Of a stretch of DNA of 64,000 nucleotides, positions 52,105 through 60,720 are shown one piece after another. The position numbers were made by a program, and so were the translations under genes. The stretch is from Mucilaginibacter_A sp965201005 (GTDB lineage: Bacteria > Bacteroidota > Bacteroidia > Sphingobacteriales > Sphingobacteriaceae). The DNA lies in the NCBI RefSeq assembly GCF_965201005.1, contig NZ_OZ241747.1, positions 496,001 to 560,000 of the forward strand, in the 5' to 3' direction. Within the stretch, counting starts at the first letter, position 1. Every line of letters starts with the position of its first letter. The notes under the pieces are model-generated. The model did not search any database. It was given only the letters and a program-made list of their open reading frames with translations, and was not told the origin of the DNA.

Positions 52105-52965
52105 ATGAAAAAGAAGCAAATAGGTGTAGTTGTAATTGTTGTTGCAATGATGGCCTATTTAATTTCTTTACCTGTTAAAGGTTTGATCAGGCCAAAAGAA
52201 GCACGTACCAAACCCGGTACTTCGTCTTCTGCCGAGCCCGTGCAGGAAGCTTCTTCTGCTATTAACGAGGAATATGTTTCTACCGCGGCAAAAAAGTTGC
52301 TGACTTCACAAATGCAGGCCGAGATTGCGGCCAAAGAAGCACAGTTGCAAAAATCGACGGTTGATGCGGAAAGGCTTCCTTTAGAAAAAGACCTGGCCAA
52401 AACCTGGGATGATTTGAACGTGCCTGCCCCGGCAGCTTTCTATTATCTGTCTGCAGCCCGAAAAGACAATAACCTGCAGAATTGGTTAAACGCCGGTGAT
52501 CGTTTTAACGATGCTTACAAGCTTACGCAGGATACGTTTGCTAAGCCTGCTTTTTTGGTCAATGCGGTAGAATCATTTAAAAAAGCGATGCAAATTGCCC
52601 CTGATAACCTGGATGCACAAACCGGTTTGGGCATTGCAGATGTAAACGGCGGCGCACCAAGTCCGATGACAGGGATTTCCCTGCTTTTGGGTGTGGTTGC
52701 CAAAGACCCGAAAAATGTAAAAGCTAATTTAAACCTGGGTTTATTTTCGATGAAATCCGGTCAGTTTGAAAAAGCCGTTACACGGTTTAAAACGGTGGTA
52801 GAGCAAAAACCGGAGTTAGAACCGTATTTCTATCTGGCAGAAAGCTACAAACAATTAGGAATGAAACCGGAAGCAATCACAGCTTACCAAAAGTGTAAAG
52901 AAATGGCAGGCGACCCGGCTTTCAACCAAAAAATGGACGAGTACATTAAAGAGTTAAAAAATTAA
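52105..52965 (+). CDS. Membrane-anchored TPR protein
   Basis: A 286-residue protein with one N-terminal hydrophobic helix (about residues 5-22, IGVVVIVVAMMAYLIS), a low-complexity linker, a coiled region about 60-110 and TPR-like repeats about 120-280 (for example VKANLNLGLFSMKSGQFEKAV). It probably faces the periplasm as a protein-protein scaffold. It is 8 bases after the HU gene. Specific function unknown. Confidence 0.85.
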   Translation: MKKKQIGVVVIVVAMMAYLISLPVKGLIRPKEARTKPGTSSSAEPVQEASSAINEEYVSTAAKKLLTSQMQAEIAAKEAQLQKSTVDAERLPLEKDLAKTWDDLNVPAPAAFYYLSAARKDNNLQNWLNAGDRFNDAYKLTQDTFAKPAFLVNAVESFKKAMQIAPDNLDAQTGLGIADVNGGAPSPMTGISLLLGVVAKDPKNVKANLNLGLFSMKSGQFEKAVTRFKTVVEQKPELEPYFYLAESYKQLGMKPEAITAYQKCKEMAGDPAFNQKMDEYIKELKN

Positions 52966-52986
52966 ATAATCTAATTAAAAGAAGTT

Positions 52987-53076
52987 ATGCCAAGCGGTAA
53001 AAAAAGAAAACGTCATAAAATGGCCACCCATAAACGCAAAAAACGTTTGAGAAAAAACAGACATAAAAAGAAGTAA
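52987..53076 (+). CDS. 29-residue basic protein, AURKAIP1/COX24-type
   Basis: An ATG at 52987 opens a 29-codon gene ending TAA at 53076. The product MPSGKKRKRHKMATHKRKK.. is almost entirely lysine, arginine and histidine. The sequence matches, from memory, small Bacteroidota proteins annotated as AURKAIP1/COX24-domain proteins, relatives of the mitochondrial ribosomal protein mS38. It probably binds rRNA in the ribosome. It sits 21 bases after the TPR gene, and a terminator starts 23 bases after it, so it ends that operon. Confidence 0.82.
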   Translation: MPSGKKRKRHKMATHKRKKRLRKNRHKKK

Positions 53077-53099
53077 GCTACTCCTTTTTTTAAGATTGG

Positions 53100-53136
53100 G
53101 GCACTTTGTACAAGCAAAGCGCCTTTTCTTATTTTT
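53100..53136 (+). terminator. Intrinsic terminator after the small basic protein gene
   Basis: GGCACTTTG and CAAAGCGCC pair with one mismatch around TACAAG, then TTTTCTTATTTTT. It ends the HU-TPR-small protein unit before RNase G. Confidence 0.85.
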
Positions 53137-53180
53137 ATGATAATTCACCTGAAATTTTAATACAACGGTTTTCCGTTGAT

Positions 53181-53186
53181 AAGGAG
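53181..53186 (+). promoter_or_regulatory. Shine-Dalgarno-like site of the RNase G gene
   Basis: AAGGAG ends seven bases before TTG at 53194, favouring that start over the TTG at 53176. Such sites are rare in this window. Confidence 0.55.
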
Positions 53187-53193
53187 CAAGTCG

Positions 53194-54744
53194 TTGATAA
53201 AAGAATTAGTTATCGATGCTTCCCCGGCTGGTGCAACTATTGCCTTACTGCAAAACAAGCAGCTGGTAGAGCTTCATAAAGATCAGATCAACAATAATTA
53301 TACGGTCGGCGATATTTACCTTGGGCGGATCAAGAAGATCATGCCCAGTTTAAATGCGGCCTTTGTTGATGTAGGCTATGAAAAAGATGCTTTCCTGCAT
53401 TACCTTGATCTGGGTTCGCAGGTACAGTCTTTACTAAAACTGGCAAAAACAGTTCGCGGCGGAAGCTATAAATCAAAATTGCTGGATCATTTTACGTTGG
53501 AACAGGATATTGCCAAATCCGGTAAAATCTCTGATATCCTGAGTAAAAACCAGTTGATCCCGGTTCAAATTGCAAAAGAACCGATTTCTACCAAAGGGCC
53601 ACGGCTTAGTTCTGATCTGTCTATCGCAGGCCGGTATGTAGTCCTGGTGCCTTTTTCGGATGTTATTTCCATCTCCAAAAAAATAAAAAGCAATACCGAA
53701 CGTACACGGTTGCGCAAAATTGTAGAAAGCATCAAACCCAAAAACTTTGGGGTAATTATCCGTACGGTTTCTGAAGATAAAGGTGTAGAAGAACTGCAAA
53801 AAGACCTGCTGGATTTAATTGCCAAATGGGAAAACTTTATGACGCGCCTGCCGGCCACCGAACCGGCCAAAAAGATTTTAGGGGAAATTGACCGTACATC
53901 AACGCTTTTGCGCGATTTGCTGAACAACGATTTTCAAAGCATCACCGTTAATGATCAATCGATTTTTGAAGAAATCCGTTCTTACGTCCAGGATATTTCC
54001 CCTGAGCTGGAAAAAATTGTAAAACTGCATAAAAACAGCGTTCCGATTTTTGAGCATTTCGGTATCGAAAAGCAAATTAAATCCGCTTTTGGCAAAACAG
54101 TCAACCTTCCGGGCGGTGCTTATCTGGTGATCGAACATACCGAAGCTTTACATGTAATCGATGTAAACAGCGGCAACCGTACGGCCAACAAAGAAAACCA
54201 GGAAGAAAACGCTTTTATGGTGAACAAAGAAGCGGCAAAGGAAATTGCGCGGCAGCTGCGTTTGCGCGATATGGGCGGCATTGTGGTGATCGATTTTATC
54301 GACATGCACAATCCGGCCAACCGTAAAGATTTGTTTGAGTTTATGCGCGATGAAATGCGGCTGGATCGGGCAAAACACACGGTGTTGCCGCCATCCAAGT
54401 TTGGTTTGATCCAACTGACCAGGCAGCGTGTGCGGCCGGAAATGAACATTGTTACTTCCGAAATTTGCCCAACCTGCCACGGCACCGGCACTGTCCGGCC
54501 AAGTGTTTTATTGCTGGACGATATCGAAAACAACCTCAACTACGTGTTGCAGGAACAAAATGAAAAAGGTATTACCCTTTGCGTGCATCCGTTTATTGAG
54601 GCTTACATCAAAAGAGGCATTTACAACCGGCAAATGAAATGGTATTTCCATTATCATCAGTGGATCAAGGTGAAAAGTATGCTTAATTACACCATGAACG
54701 AGTTTCATTTTTTATCTTCCAAAGAAGAAGAAATAAAGCTTTAG
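53194..54744 (+). CDS. rng: Ribonuclease G
   Basis: A 516-residue RNase E/G-family endonuclease for 16S rRNA 5'-end and mRNA processing. The S1-like RNA-binding domain covers about residues 35-120 (GDIYLGRIKKIMPSLNAAFVDVGY). The catalytic part has HVIDVNSGNR and DFIDM with the metal-binding aspartates. The zinc link CPTCHGTG near residue 425 joins dimers. The TTG at 53194 is chosen from the AAGGAG upstream. Confidence 0.93.
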   Translation: MIKELVIDASPAGATIALLQNKQLVELHKDQINNNYTVGDIYLGRIKKIMPSLNAAFVDVGYEKDAFLHYLDLGSQVQSLLKLAKTVRGGSYKSKLLDHFTLEQDIAKSGKISDILSKNQLIPVQIAKEPISTKGPRLSSDLSIAGRYVVLVPFSDVISISKKIKSNTERTRLRKIVESIKPKNFGVIIRTVSEDKGVEELQKDLLDLIAKWENFMTRLPATEPAKKILGEIDRTSTLLRDLLNNDFQSITVNDQSIFEEIRSYVQDISPELEKIVKLHKNSVPIFEHFGIEKQIKSAFGKTVNLPGGAYLVIEHTEALHVIDVNSGNRTANKENQEENAFMVNKEAAKEIARQLRLRDMGGIVVIDFIDMHNPANRKDLFEFMRDEMRLDRAKHTVLPPSKFGLIQLTRQRVRPEMNIVTSEICPTCHGTGTVRPSVLLLDDIENNLNYVLQEQNEKGITLCVHPFIEAYIKRGIYNRQMKWYFHYHQWIKVKSMLNYTMNEFHFLSSKEEEIKL

Positions 54745-54762
54745 AGCTGCAAATTTCTATTT

Positions 54763-54835
54763 TCAGGCTTAGCAGTTTCGCTGTGTTAACGCAGTGTAAA
54801 ATGCTAAGCCTGAACTTTTACATGCTGTTTTTACC
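54763..54835 (+). terminator. Large hairpin after rng
   Basis: TCAGGCTTAGCA (54763-54774) and TGCTAAGCCTGA (54802-54813) form a perfect 12-base stem. An inner CTG..CAG hairpin and a downstream TTTTTA, which also forms a CTG-type repeat core at 54822-54833, complete it. Confidence 0.75.
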
Positions 54836-54925
54836 GGTGTTTTTTTGGTGGGAAAACCGTAAATTGTAAACTGATTTTAGGGTTAAATTAAGACCATGTT
54901 TACATTTTTGCCGCTAATTTCTGTA

Positions 54926-55014
54926 ATGCTTCTTTTACCACCTAAATTTTACTTTTACACTTATTGCTGATAGAAAAATCAAAAACCACCAAATTTTAGG
55001 TGATAAAAGAAGTA
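54926..55014. repeat. Inverted-arm repeat element, 89 bases
   Basis: Left arm ATGCTTCTTTTACCACCTAA then ATTTT; right arm AAATTTTAGGTGATAAAAGA then AGTAC. The extended arms pair for about 24 bases. Outer-arm trace GTTTAAACGG at 55034. Confidence 0.9.
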
Positions 55015-55095
55015 CAGAAAAACTTAGGGCGAAGTTTAAACGGATTAAGTCTTTGATCCTGAAATCAATATAAAAATCCTTTAATCAACATCAAA

Positions 55096-56505
55096 TTGGC
55101 TAAAACTAAAAGTGCCTATTTTTGCCAGAGTTGCGGTTTTGAAACACCGAAATGGCTGGGCAAATGTCCGGCCTGCGGGCAGTGGAACACGTTTGTGGAA
55201 GAAGTGATCGAAAAAGCAAACCTGGCCGTGCCCGAGTGGAAGCCGGCAACCAGCAGTTTGCAGCGGGCTAACAAACCGGTCCCTGTTTCAGAAATTGTTT
55301 TTTCTGAAGAAGACCGGTTAATTACGCCGGACAAAGAACTGAACCGTGTTCTGGGCGGAGGGATTGTTGGCGGATCTTTGGTATTGATCGGCGGCGAACC
55401 GGGCATTGGTAAATCAACTTTAATGCTGCAGCTGGCTTTGATCATGCCGGGCATCAAAGTGCTTTACGTTTCTGGCGAGGAAAGCGACCGCCAAATTAAA
55501 ATGCGTTCGGAACGGATCAGTGCTTCTTTTACCGGTAAAATTAACAACCCGTATATTCTGGTAGAAACTTCAACCCAAAACATTTTTAAGCAAATAGAAA
55601 TAGTACAGCCCGATCTGGTTATTATTGATTCCATCCAAACGCTGCATTCGGCACACATTGAATCTACGCCCGGAAGCGTTTCGCAAGTGCGCGAATGTAC
55701 TGCCGAACTGATGCGTTTTGCCAAAGAAACGGCCACGCCGGTTTTCCTGATCGGCCATATTACAAAAGATGGGGCGATTGCCGGACCGAAAATTTTGGAG
55801 CACATGGTGGACACGGTTTTGCAGTTTGAGGGCGACCGGCATCACGTTTACCGGATTTTGCGCACCATTAAAAACCGTTTCGGATCTTCCTCAGAATTAG
55901 GGATTTACGAGATGCAGGGCGAAGGTTTACGGGAAGTTTCCAATCCTTCCGAAATATTATTATCACAGCGTGACGAAGCTTTAAGCGGAATCACCATTTC
56001 GGCAACTTTAGAAGGTTTGCGCCCGATGCTGATCGAAACGCAGGCTTTGGTAAGTGCATCGCCCTATGGAACGCCACAACGATCGGCCACCGGTTTTGAT
56101 AATAAGCGGATGAATATGCTGCTGGCCGTGCTGGAAAAGCGTTGCGGTTTTAGATTGAGTGCCAAAGATGTTTTCCTGAATATTACCGGCGGGATCCGGG
56201 TTGAGGATCCGGCGATAGATTTGGGTTTGGCGGCCGCCATTATTTCTTCGCATGAAGATATTCCGGTTTCTTTTAAAACCTGTTTTGCCGGCGAACTGGG
56301 TTTGTCCGGGGAAATCCGCGCTGTAAACCGAATTGAACAGCGCATTACAGAAGCACAAAAGTTGGGTTTCGAGCAGATCATCATCTCGAAATACAACCTT
56401 CCCGCAGGCGGAAAAAACAAAAAAGGGCTGGATTTTTCGAGATATAATATTGAAGTTAAAGCCGTTAGCCGAATTGAAGAAGTTTTTCAGTTGCTTTTTG
56501 GCTAA
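55096..56505 (+). CDS. radA: DNA repair protein RadA
   Basis: A 469-residue RecA-like ATPase aiding branch migration in recombination; in naturally competent bacteria it also assists strand uptake. The zinc finger CQSCGFE..CPACGQW covers residues about 9-28, Walker A GEPGIGKST lies near 101, the KNRFGSS motif near 258, and the C-terminus is a Lon-protease-like domain. Start is TTG at 55096. A variant repeat core GTGCTTCTTTTA lies at 55520-55531 and reads as ASFT. Confidence 0.97.
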   Translation: MAKTKSAYFCQSCGFETPKWLGKCPACGQWNTFVEEVIEKANLAVPEWKPATSSLQRANKPVPVSEIVFSEEDRLITPDKELNRVLGGGIVGGSLVLIGGEPGIGKSTLMLQLALIMPGIKVLYVSGEESDRQIKMRSERISASFTGKINNPYILVETSTQNIFKQIEIVQPDLVIIDSIQTLHSAHIESTPGSVSQVRECTAELMRFAKETATPVFLIGHITKDGAIAGPKILEHMVDTVLQFEGDRHHVYRILRTIKNRFGSSSELGIYEMQGEGLREVSNPSEILLSQRDEALSGITISATLEGLRPMLIETQALVSASPYGTPQRSATGFDNKRMNMLLAVLEKRCGFRLSAKDVFLNITGGIRVEDPAIDLGLAAAIISSHEDIPVSFKTCFAGELGLSGEIRAVNRIEQRITEAQKLGFEQIIISKYNLPAGGKNKKGLDFSRYNIEVKAVSRIEEVFQLLFG

Positions 56506-56523
56506 GGAATGTCGAAATTTAGA

Positions 56524-56540
56524 GGGATAAAAACAGTATG
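56524..56540. repeat. CTG-type repeat arm spanning a start codon
   Basis: GGGATAAAAACAGTATG; the Uma2 ATG at 56538 is formed by the arm. Confidence 0.65.
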
Positions 56541-57146
56541 TCTATGGAAACCCAGGAAATTATGCAGTTATCGGATCTCGATCTTTCAAAAACTTATACT
56601 TATGCTGATTACCTGCAATGGAAGTTTGCTGAGCGGATTGAACTGATCAAAGGCAAAATCTTTAGAATGAGCCCGGCACCGAGTTCTGCTCATCAACGTA
56701 TATCCAGAAAAATTTTAGTTGCTATAGATGTTTTTTTATCCGGAAAGCCTTGTGAAGTATTCTGTGCTCCTTTTGATGTGCGGTTAACTAAAAGGTCAAA
56801 AGATAATCATGAAGTAAAAACCGTTGTACAACCCGATATTTGTGTGATTTGTGACCGCAGCAAAATTGATAAAGCAGGCTGTATCGGTGCACCGGATATT
56901 GTTGTTGAAATAATTTCCCCGGGCAACAATAAAACAGAGTTGCAGAATAAGTTTGAGATTTATGAGGAAAATGGCGTACAGGAATATTGGATTGTTTCTC
57001 CTCAAGATAAAACCTTTTTAAAATATACGCTAAACCAGGAAGGAATTTACATAGGTTCAAAATTATTACCATCCAACGCAGAAGTAACTACGCCAATTTT
57101 ACCGGGTTTTGTGTTGAACCTGGAAGAGGTTTTTGCGGACGATTAA
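56538..57146 (+). CDS. Uma2-family restriction-endonuclease-fold protein
   Basis: A 202-residue PD-(D/E)xK protein (Uma2/DUF820). KGKIFRMSPAP near residue 36, VQPDICVIC near 95 and PDIVVEIISPGN..KFEIYEENGVQEYWIV near 116-150 give the nuclease core. These genes are often many per genome and of unclear role; a link to mobile DNA or DNA repair has been suggested. It follows radA by 32 bases and may be read through from it. Codon use is a little more AT-rich than radA. Confidence 0.85.
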   Translation: MSMETQEIMQLSDLDLSKTYTYADYLQWKFAERIELIKGKIFRMSPAPSSAHQRISRKILVAIDVFLSGKPCEVFCAPFDVRLTKRSKDNHEVKTVVQPDICVICDRSKIDKAGCIGAPDIVVEIISPGNNKTELQNKFEIYEENGVQEYWIVSPQDKTFLKYTLNQEGIYIGSKLLPSNAEVTTPILPGFVLNLEEVFADD

Positions 57147-57221
57147 ATCACCTGCTTTTTCTTAATCAAAACCATCTGTTTTTTTGGCGGTTATGCTTGC
57201 GTAAACTGATCTCAAAAACCC

Positions 57222-57683
57222 ATGAAAAAAACAATCTTTTCCATAGCCGTTATTTTTAGCGCGTTAACTGTTTCTGCCCAAACCACCACAAAACCACAAC
57301 CCGGTGCGCAAAGCATCGCCCCAAAAGGTAAAATTTATGGCGAAAAAGTAGATGTAAAAACAGCACATCCAATCGGCGATCTGGCCAGATACATGGCCAC
57401 GCGGCCATCAATTACCACAACCATATCTGCAAAAGTAACGGATGTGATGAAAAACGGCGAATCACTGACCGTAAAAGACAATACCGGAAAAACCGTGCCC
57501 GTGCATTTTGCAAAAATCGGATATAAATTTCCGCAAAGTCTGGTTGGTAAAACTATTTTGATCGATGGCGTAATATCTAAACAAATGACCTCTACCGAAA
57601 GCACGCCGCAAGGCAACAATAAAGGCAGCAACACGGCCGGCGGTTATGCCATTGCCGCAAAAGGTGTACAGTTAATGAACTAA
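57222..57683 (+). CDS. Small secreted protein, DUF4920-like
   Basis: A 153-residue exported protein with a signal peptide ending VSAQ near residue 20. Residues about 65-150 have the beta-rich pattern of DUF4920/OB-like Bacteroidota proteins: SAKVTDVMKNGESLTVKD then TVPVHFAKIGYKFPQSLVGK and ILIDGVISKQ. The cysteine pair seen in many relatives is missing. Probably periplasmic; function unknown. Confidence 0.65.
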   Translation: MKKTIFSIAVIFSALTVSAQTTTKPQPGAQSIAPKGKIYGEKVDVKTAHPIGDLARYMATRPSITTTISAKVTDVMKNGESLTVKDNTGKTVPVHFAKIGYKFPQSLVGKTILIDGVISKQMTSTESTPQGNNKGSNTAGGYAIAAKGVQLMN

Positions 57684-57687
57684 ACTG

Positions 57688-57760
57688 ATGCTTCTTTTAT
57701 CAGGTAAAAATTCGCGTTTAAATTAATAAACGCGGATTTTTTATGTGCTAAAAACAGTAT
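57688..57760. repeat. Mixed repeat element between convergent genes
   Basis: Left arm is the main type (ATGCTTCTTTTATC) and right arm the CTG type (TAAAAACAGTAT). The two subfamilies thus pair with each other. Confidence 0.8.
57709..57744. terminator. Intrinsic terminator inside the mixed repeat
   Basis: TTCGCGTTTA and TAAACGCGGA pair with one wobble around AATTAA, followed by TTTTTT. It serves the + strand gene and possibly carB from the other side. Confidence 0.8.
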
Positions 57761-57762
57761 TG

Positions 57763-60579
57763 TTACCTGCTTAAATACATCGATTTTTCTTTATAAAGAT
57801 GACGGAAATACGGGTCTTCCAGATCGCGGATAAAACGGATTGCCTCGCCGGTCGATTTCATTTCCGGGCCTAATTCTTTTTCTATTTCGGGAAATTTATC
57901 AAAAGAAAAAACCGGTTCTTTGATCGCGTAGCCTTTCAGCTTTCTTTCAATCGTAAAATCCTTTAACATATTTGCTTCAAGCATAATTTTCGCCGCAATA
58001 TTGATGTAAGGCACATCATAAGCTTTGGCGATAAACGGAACTGTGCGTGATGCACGTGGATTGGCTTCGATCACATAAACTTCTTCATTTTTTATGGCGA
58101 ACTGAATGTTTAGCAAACCAATCACATTCAATGCTTTAGAGATTTTTATGGTATGTTCTTCCATCTGTTTGATCACGTTTTCAGATAGGTTGAACGGCGG
58201 TAAAACCGCGCTCGAATCCCCGGAATGGATGCCCGCAGGTTCAATATGTTCCATCAAACCAATGATGTGCACCTCTTCGCCATCACCGATAGAATCAGAT
58301 TCCGCTTCTTCTGCCCGATCCAGAAAATGGTCAATCAAAACACGGTTTCCGGGCAGGTTTTTAAGGAGATTAACCACCGCTTTTTCCAAGTCCTCATCAT
58401 TGATCACAATGCTCATGCCTTGCCCGCCTAAAACATAACTCGGCCGAACCAACACTGGATAACCAACTTCGTGTGCCACAACCAACGCTTCTTCCGCACT
58501 TTCGGCAACACCGTATTTTGGATAAGGAATGCCCAATTCTTTCAGCAAATCCGAAAAACGGCCGCGGTCTTCCGCAATGTCCATGTTGTTATAACTGGTG
58601 CCGATGATTTTGATGCCCTGCTCGTGCAGTTTTTCGGCCATTTTTAAAGCCGTTTGTCCGCCCAACTGAACGATCACGCCCTCCGGTTTTTCTAAGTCGA
58701 TGATCTCGCGGACATGTTCCCAGAAAACAGGTTCGAAGTATAATTTATCGGCCATGTTAAAATCTGTGGAAACCGTTTCCGGGTTGCAATTGATCATAAT
58801 CGATTCAAAACCACATTCTTTTGCGGCCAGCAAACCGTGCACACAACTGTAATCAAACTCAATTCCCTGGCCAATCCGGTTTGGACCAGAACCTAAAACG
58901 ATGATTTTTTTCTTATCAGAAACAATAGATTCGTTTTCGCCTTCGTAAGTTGAGTAATAATAAGGTGTTTTGGCCGGGAATTCTGCCGCGCAAGTATCTA
59001 CCATTTTATAAACGCGGCGGATGCCCAATTCTTTGCGCCGCTGATAAACGTCTTCTTCCGTTACATGCTGCAAAACGTAGGCAATCTGTGCATCAGAAAA
59101 ACCTTTTTGTTTTAGGGTGAAAAAGAAATCTTTCGGGATATTGTTAAGCGAATAACGGCGCAGTTCAACCTCCAAATTCACCACATCCTGTATCTGGTTT
59201 AAAAACCATCGGTCAATTTTGGTTACTTTACGTACGGATTCTATCGGCACGCCTAAGCTCAAAGCATCATAAACATGGAATAACCTGTCCCAGCTCGGGT
59301 GCTCCAAACTGTGCATAATTTCTTCCAGATTTCGGCTTTGACGGCCATCGGCACCCAAACCGGCGCGGCCAATTTCCAAACTCTGACATGCTTTTTGCAA
59401 GGCTTCAATAAAGCTGCGGCCAATGCCCATGACTTCGCCAACAGATTTCATTTGCAAACCCAACTCTTTGTTGGCACCTTTAAATTTATCAAAGTTCCAG
59501 CGCGGGATTTTAACAATGACATAATCCAACGTCGGCTCAAAATAAGCAGAAGTTGTTTTAGTGATCTGATTTTGGAGTTCGTCCAGGTTAAAACCAATCG
59601 CTAATTTGGCCGCAATCTTAGCAATCGGATAACCGGTTGCTTTAGATGCCAGGGCAGATGAACGCGAAACACGCGGGTTGATTTCAATTGCGATAATATC
59701 ATCGTTTGCGGGATTTACCGAAAACTGCACGTTGCAACCGCCCGCAAAGTTGCCAATGGCGCGCATCATTTTGATTGCCTGGTCGCGCATGGATTGATAA
59801 GCGCGGTCGCTCAGCGTCATGGCCGGTGCAACCGTGATCGAATCGCCGGTATGGATTCCCATCGGGTCAAAGTTCTCAATCGAACAAATGATGATGACGT
59901 TATCGTTGTTATCGCGCAGCAATTCCAGTTCAAATTCTTTCCAGCCGATCACGGCCTGTTCCACCAAAACTTCATGTGTTGGCGAAGCTTGCAAACCACG
60001 GCTTAAAGCGGCATCAAAATCTTCTTTTTTATGTACGAAACCACCACCGCTTCCGCCTAAAGTATAACTTGGACGGATCACGAGCGGAAAGCCGATTTTT
60101 TGTGCCGCTTCTTTTCCTTCTAAAAACGAGTTGGCAATTTGCGAAGGTGCCACGCCGATACCGATCTCCACCATTAATTTCCGAAACTCTTCCCGGTTTT
60201 CGGTTTTTTCGATGGCGGCAATGTCAACACCAATTATTGCTACGCCATATTTTTGCCAGATGCCGCGTTCTTCGGCTTCTTTGCACAGGTTTAAAGCCGT
60301 TTGTCCGCCCATAGTTGGCAGTACGGCATCAATTTTTCGTTCCTGTAAAATCTGCTTTAAACTATCGCAATTCAGTGGCAGCAAATACACATGATCGGCA
60401 ATAACCTTATCCGTCATGATCGTGGCCGGGTTGCTGTTGATAATGGAAACTTCGATACCTTCTTCTTTGAGGGAAAGTGAAGCTTGCGAACCGGCATAAT
60501 CAAATTCGCAGGCCTGGCCGATCACAATTGGGCCGGAGCCGATAATCAATACCGAATTGAGGGAAGTGTTTTTAGGCAT
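57763..60579 (-). CDS. carB: Carbamoyl-phosphate synthase large subunit, short form
   Basis: A 938-residue enzyme for arginine and pyrimidine synthesis using glutamine-derived ammonia, bicarbonate and two ATP. Two duplicated ATP-grasp halves are seen: SGPIVIGQACEFDYAGSQA at the start and GSGPNRIGQGIEFDYSC near residue 560, each with its RPSY.LGG.G segment. The chain stops at EKSMYLSR right after the second ATP-grasp, about 130 residues short of the E. coli form, so the C-terminal MGS-like allosteric domain is absent. The small subunit carA is not in the window. Confidence 0.95.
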   Translation of the reverse strand: MPKNTSLNSVLIIGSGPIVIGQACEFDYAGSQASLSLKEEGIEVSIINSNPATIMTDKVIADHVYLLPLNCDSLKQILQERKIDAVLPTMGGQTALNLCKEAEERGIWQKYGVAIIGVDIAAIEKTENREEFRKLMVEIGIGVAPSQIANSFLEGKEAAQKIGFPLVIRPSYTLGGSGGGFVHKKEDFDAALSRGLQASPTHEVLVEQAVIGWKEFELELLRDNNDNVIIICSIENFDPMGIHTGDSITVAPAMTLSDRAYQSMRDQAIKMMRAIGNFAGGCNVQFSVNPANDDIIAIEINPRVSRSSALASKATGYPIAKIAAKLAIGFNLDELQNQITKTTSAYFEPTLDYVIVKIPRWNFDKFKGANKELGLQMKSVGEVMGIGRSFIEALQKACQSLEIGRAGLGADGRQSRNLEEIMHSLEHPSWDRLFHVYDALSLGVPIESVRKVTKIDRWFLNQIQDVVNLEVELRRYSLNNIPKDFFFTLKQKGFSDAQIAYVLQHVTEEDVYQRRKELGIRRVYKMVDTCAAEFPAKTPYYYSTYEGENESIVSDKKKIIVLGSGPNRIGQGIEFDYSCVHGLLAAKECGFESIMINCNPETVSTDFNMADKLYFEPVFWEHVREIIDLEKPEGVIVQLGGQTALKMAEKLHEQGIKIIGTSYNNMDIAEDRGRFSDLLKELGIPYPKYGVAESAEEALVVAHEVGYPVLVRPSYVLGGQGMSIVINDEDLEKAVVNLLKNLPGNRVLIDHFLDRAEEAESDSIGDGEEVHIIGLMEHIEPAGIHSGDSSAVLPPFNLSENVIKQMEEHTIKISKALNVIGLLNIQFAIKNEEVYVIEANPRASRTVPFIAKAYDVPYINIAAKIMLEANMLKDFTIERKLKGYAIKEPVFSFDKFPEIEKELGPEMKSTGEAIRFIRDLEDPYFRHLYKEKSMYLSR

Positions 60580-60645
60580 AGGGCTTTTCTACAGGTAAAA
60601 AATGTAAGCACTAAGCCAGAATTTTCCTTGCTGATGGATAGGAAA

Positions 60646-60676
60646 ATCCCGACTTGTTTGTCGGGATGCAAAGGTA
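60646..60676 (-). promoter_or_regulatory. carB promoter with 5'-terminal hairpin
   Basis: On the - strand TACCTTTG (60669-60676) matches the -7 consensus. It is followed within a few bases by CCCGAC and GTCGGG (between 60646 and 60667) around a seven-base loop, then TTTTCC. The transcript would begin at the hairpin. The same hairpin with its T run could terminate the upstream gene at 60721. Confidence 0.6.
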
Positions 60677-60720
60677 GGTTTTTTAAGGGTTTTTGAAGAA
60701 GAAAGATGTTATTAATAAGT

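Larger units (their letters stand above)
54745..55095. other. Gap between rng and radA
   Basis: The 351 bases hold the rng terminator hairpin, a CTG-type repeat core and an inverted-arm element at 54926-55014. A radA promoter is expected between 55015 and 55095 but was not placed. Confidence 0.7.

Noticed and set aside
53137..53193. Riboswitch upstream of RNase G
   Set aside because: The leader is under 60 bases and shows only the upstream terminator and an AAGGAG site.
56538..57146. Uma2 nuclease as the repeat transposase
   Set aside because: It has a restriction-nuclease fold and lacks the HUH/Y1 motif expected of a RAYT.
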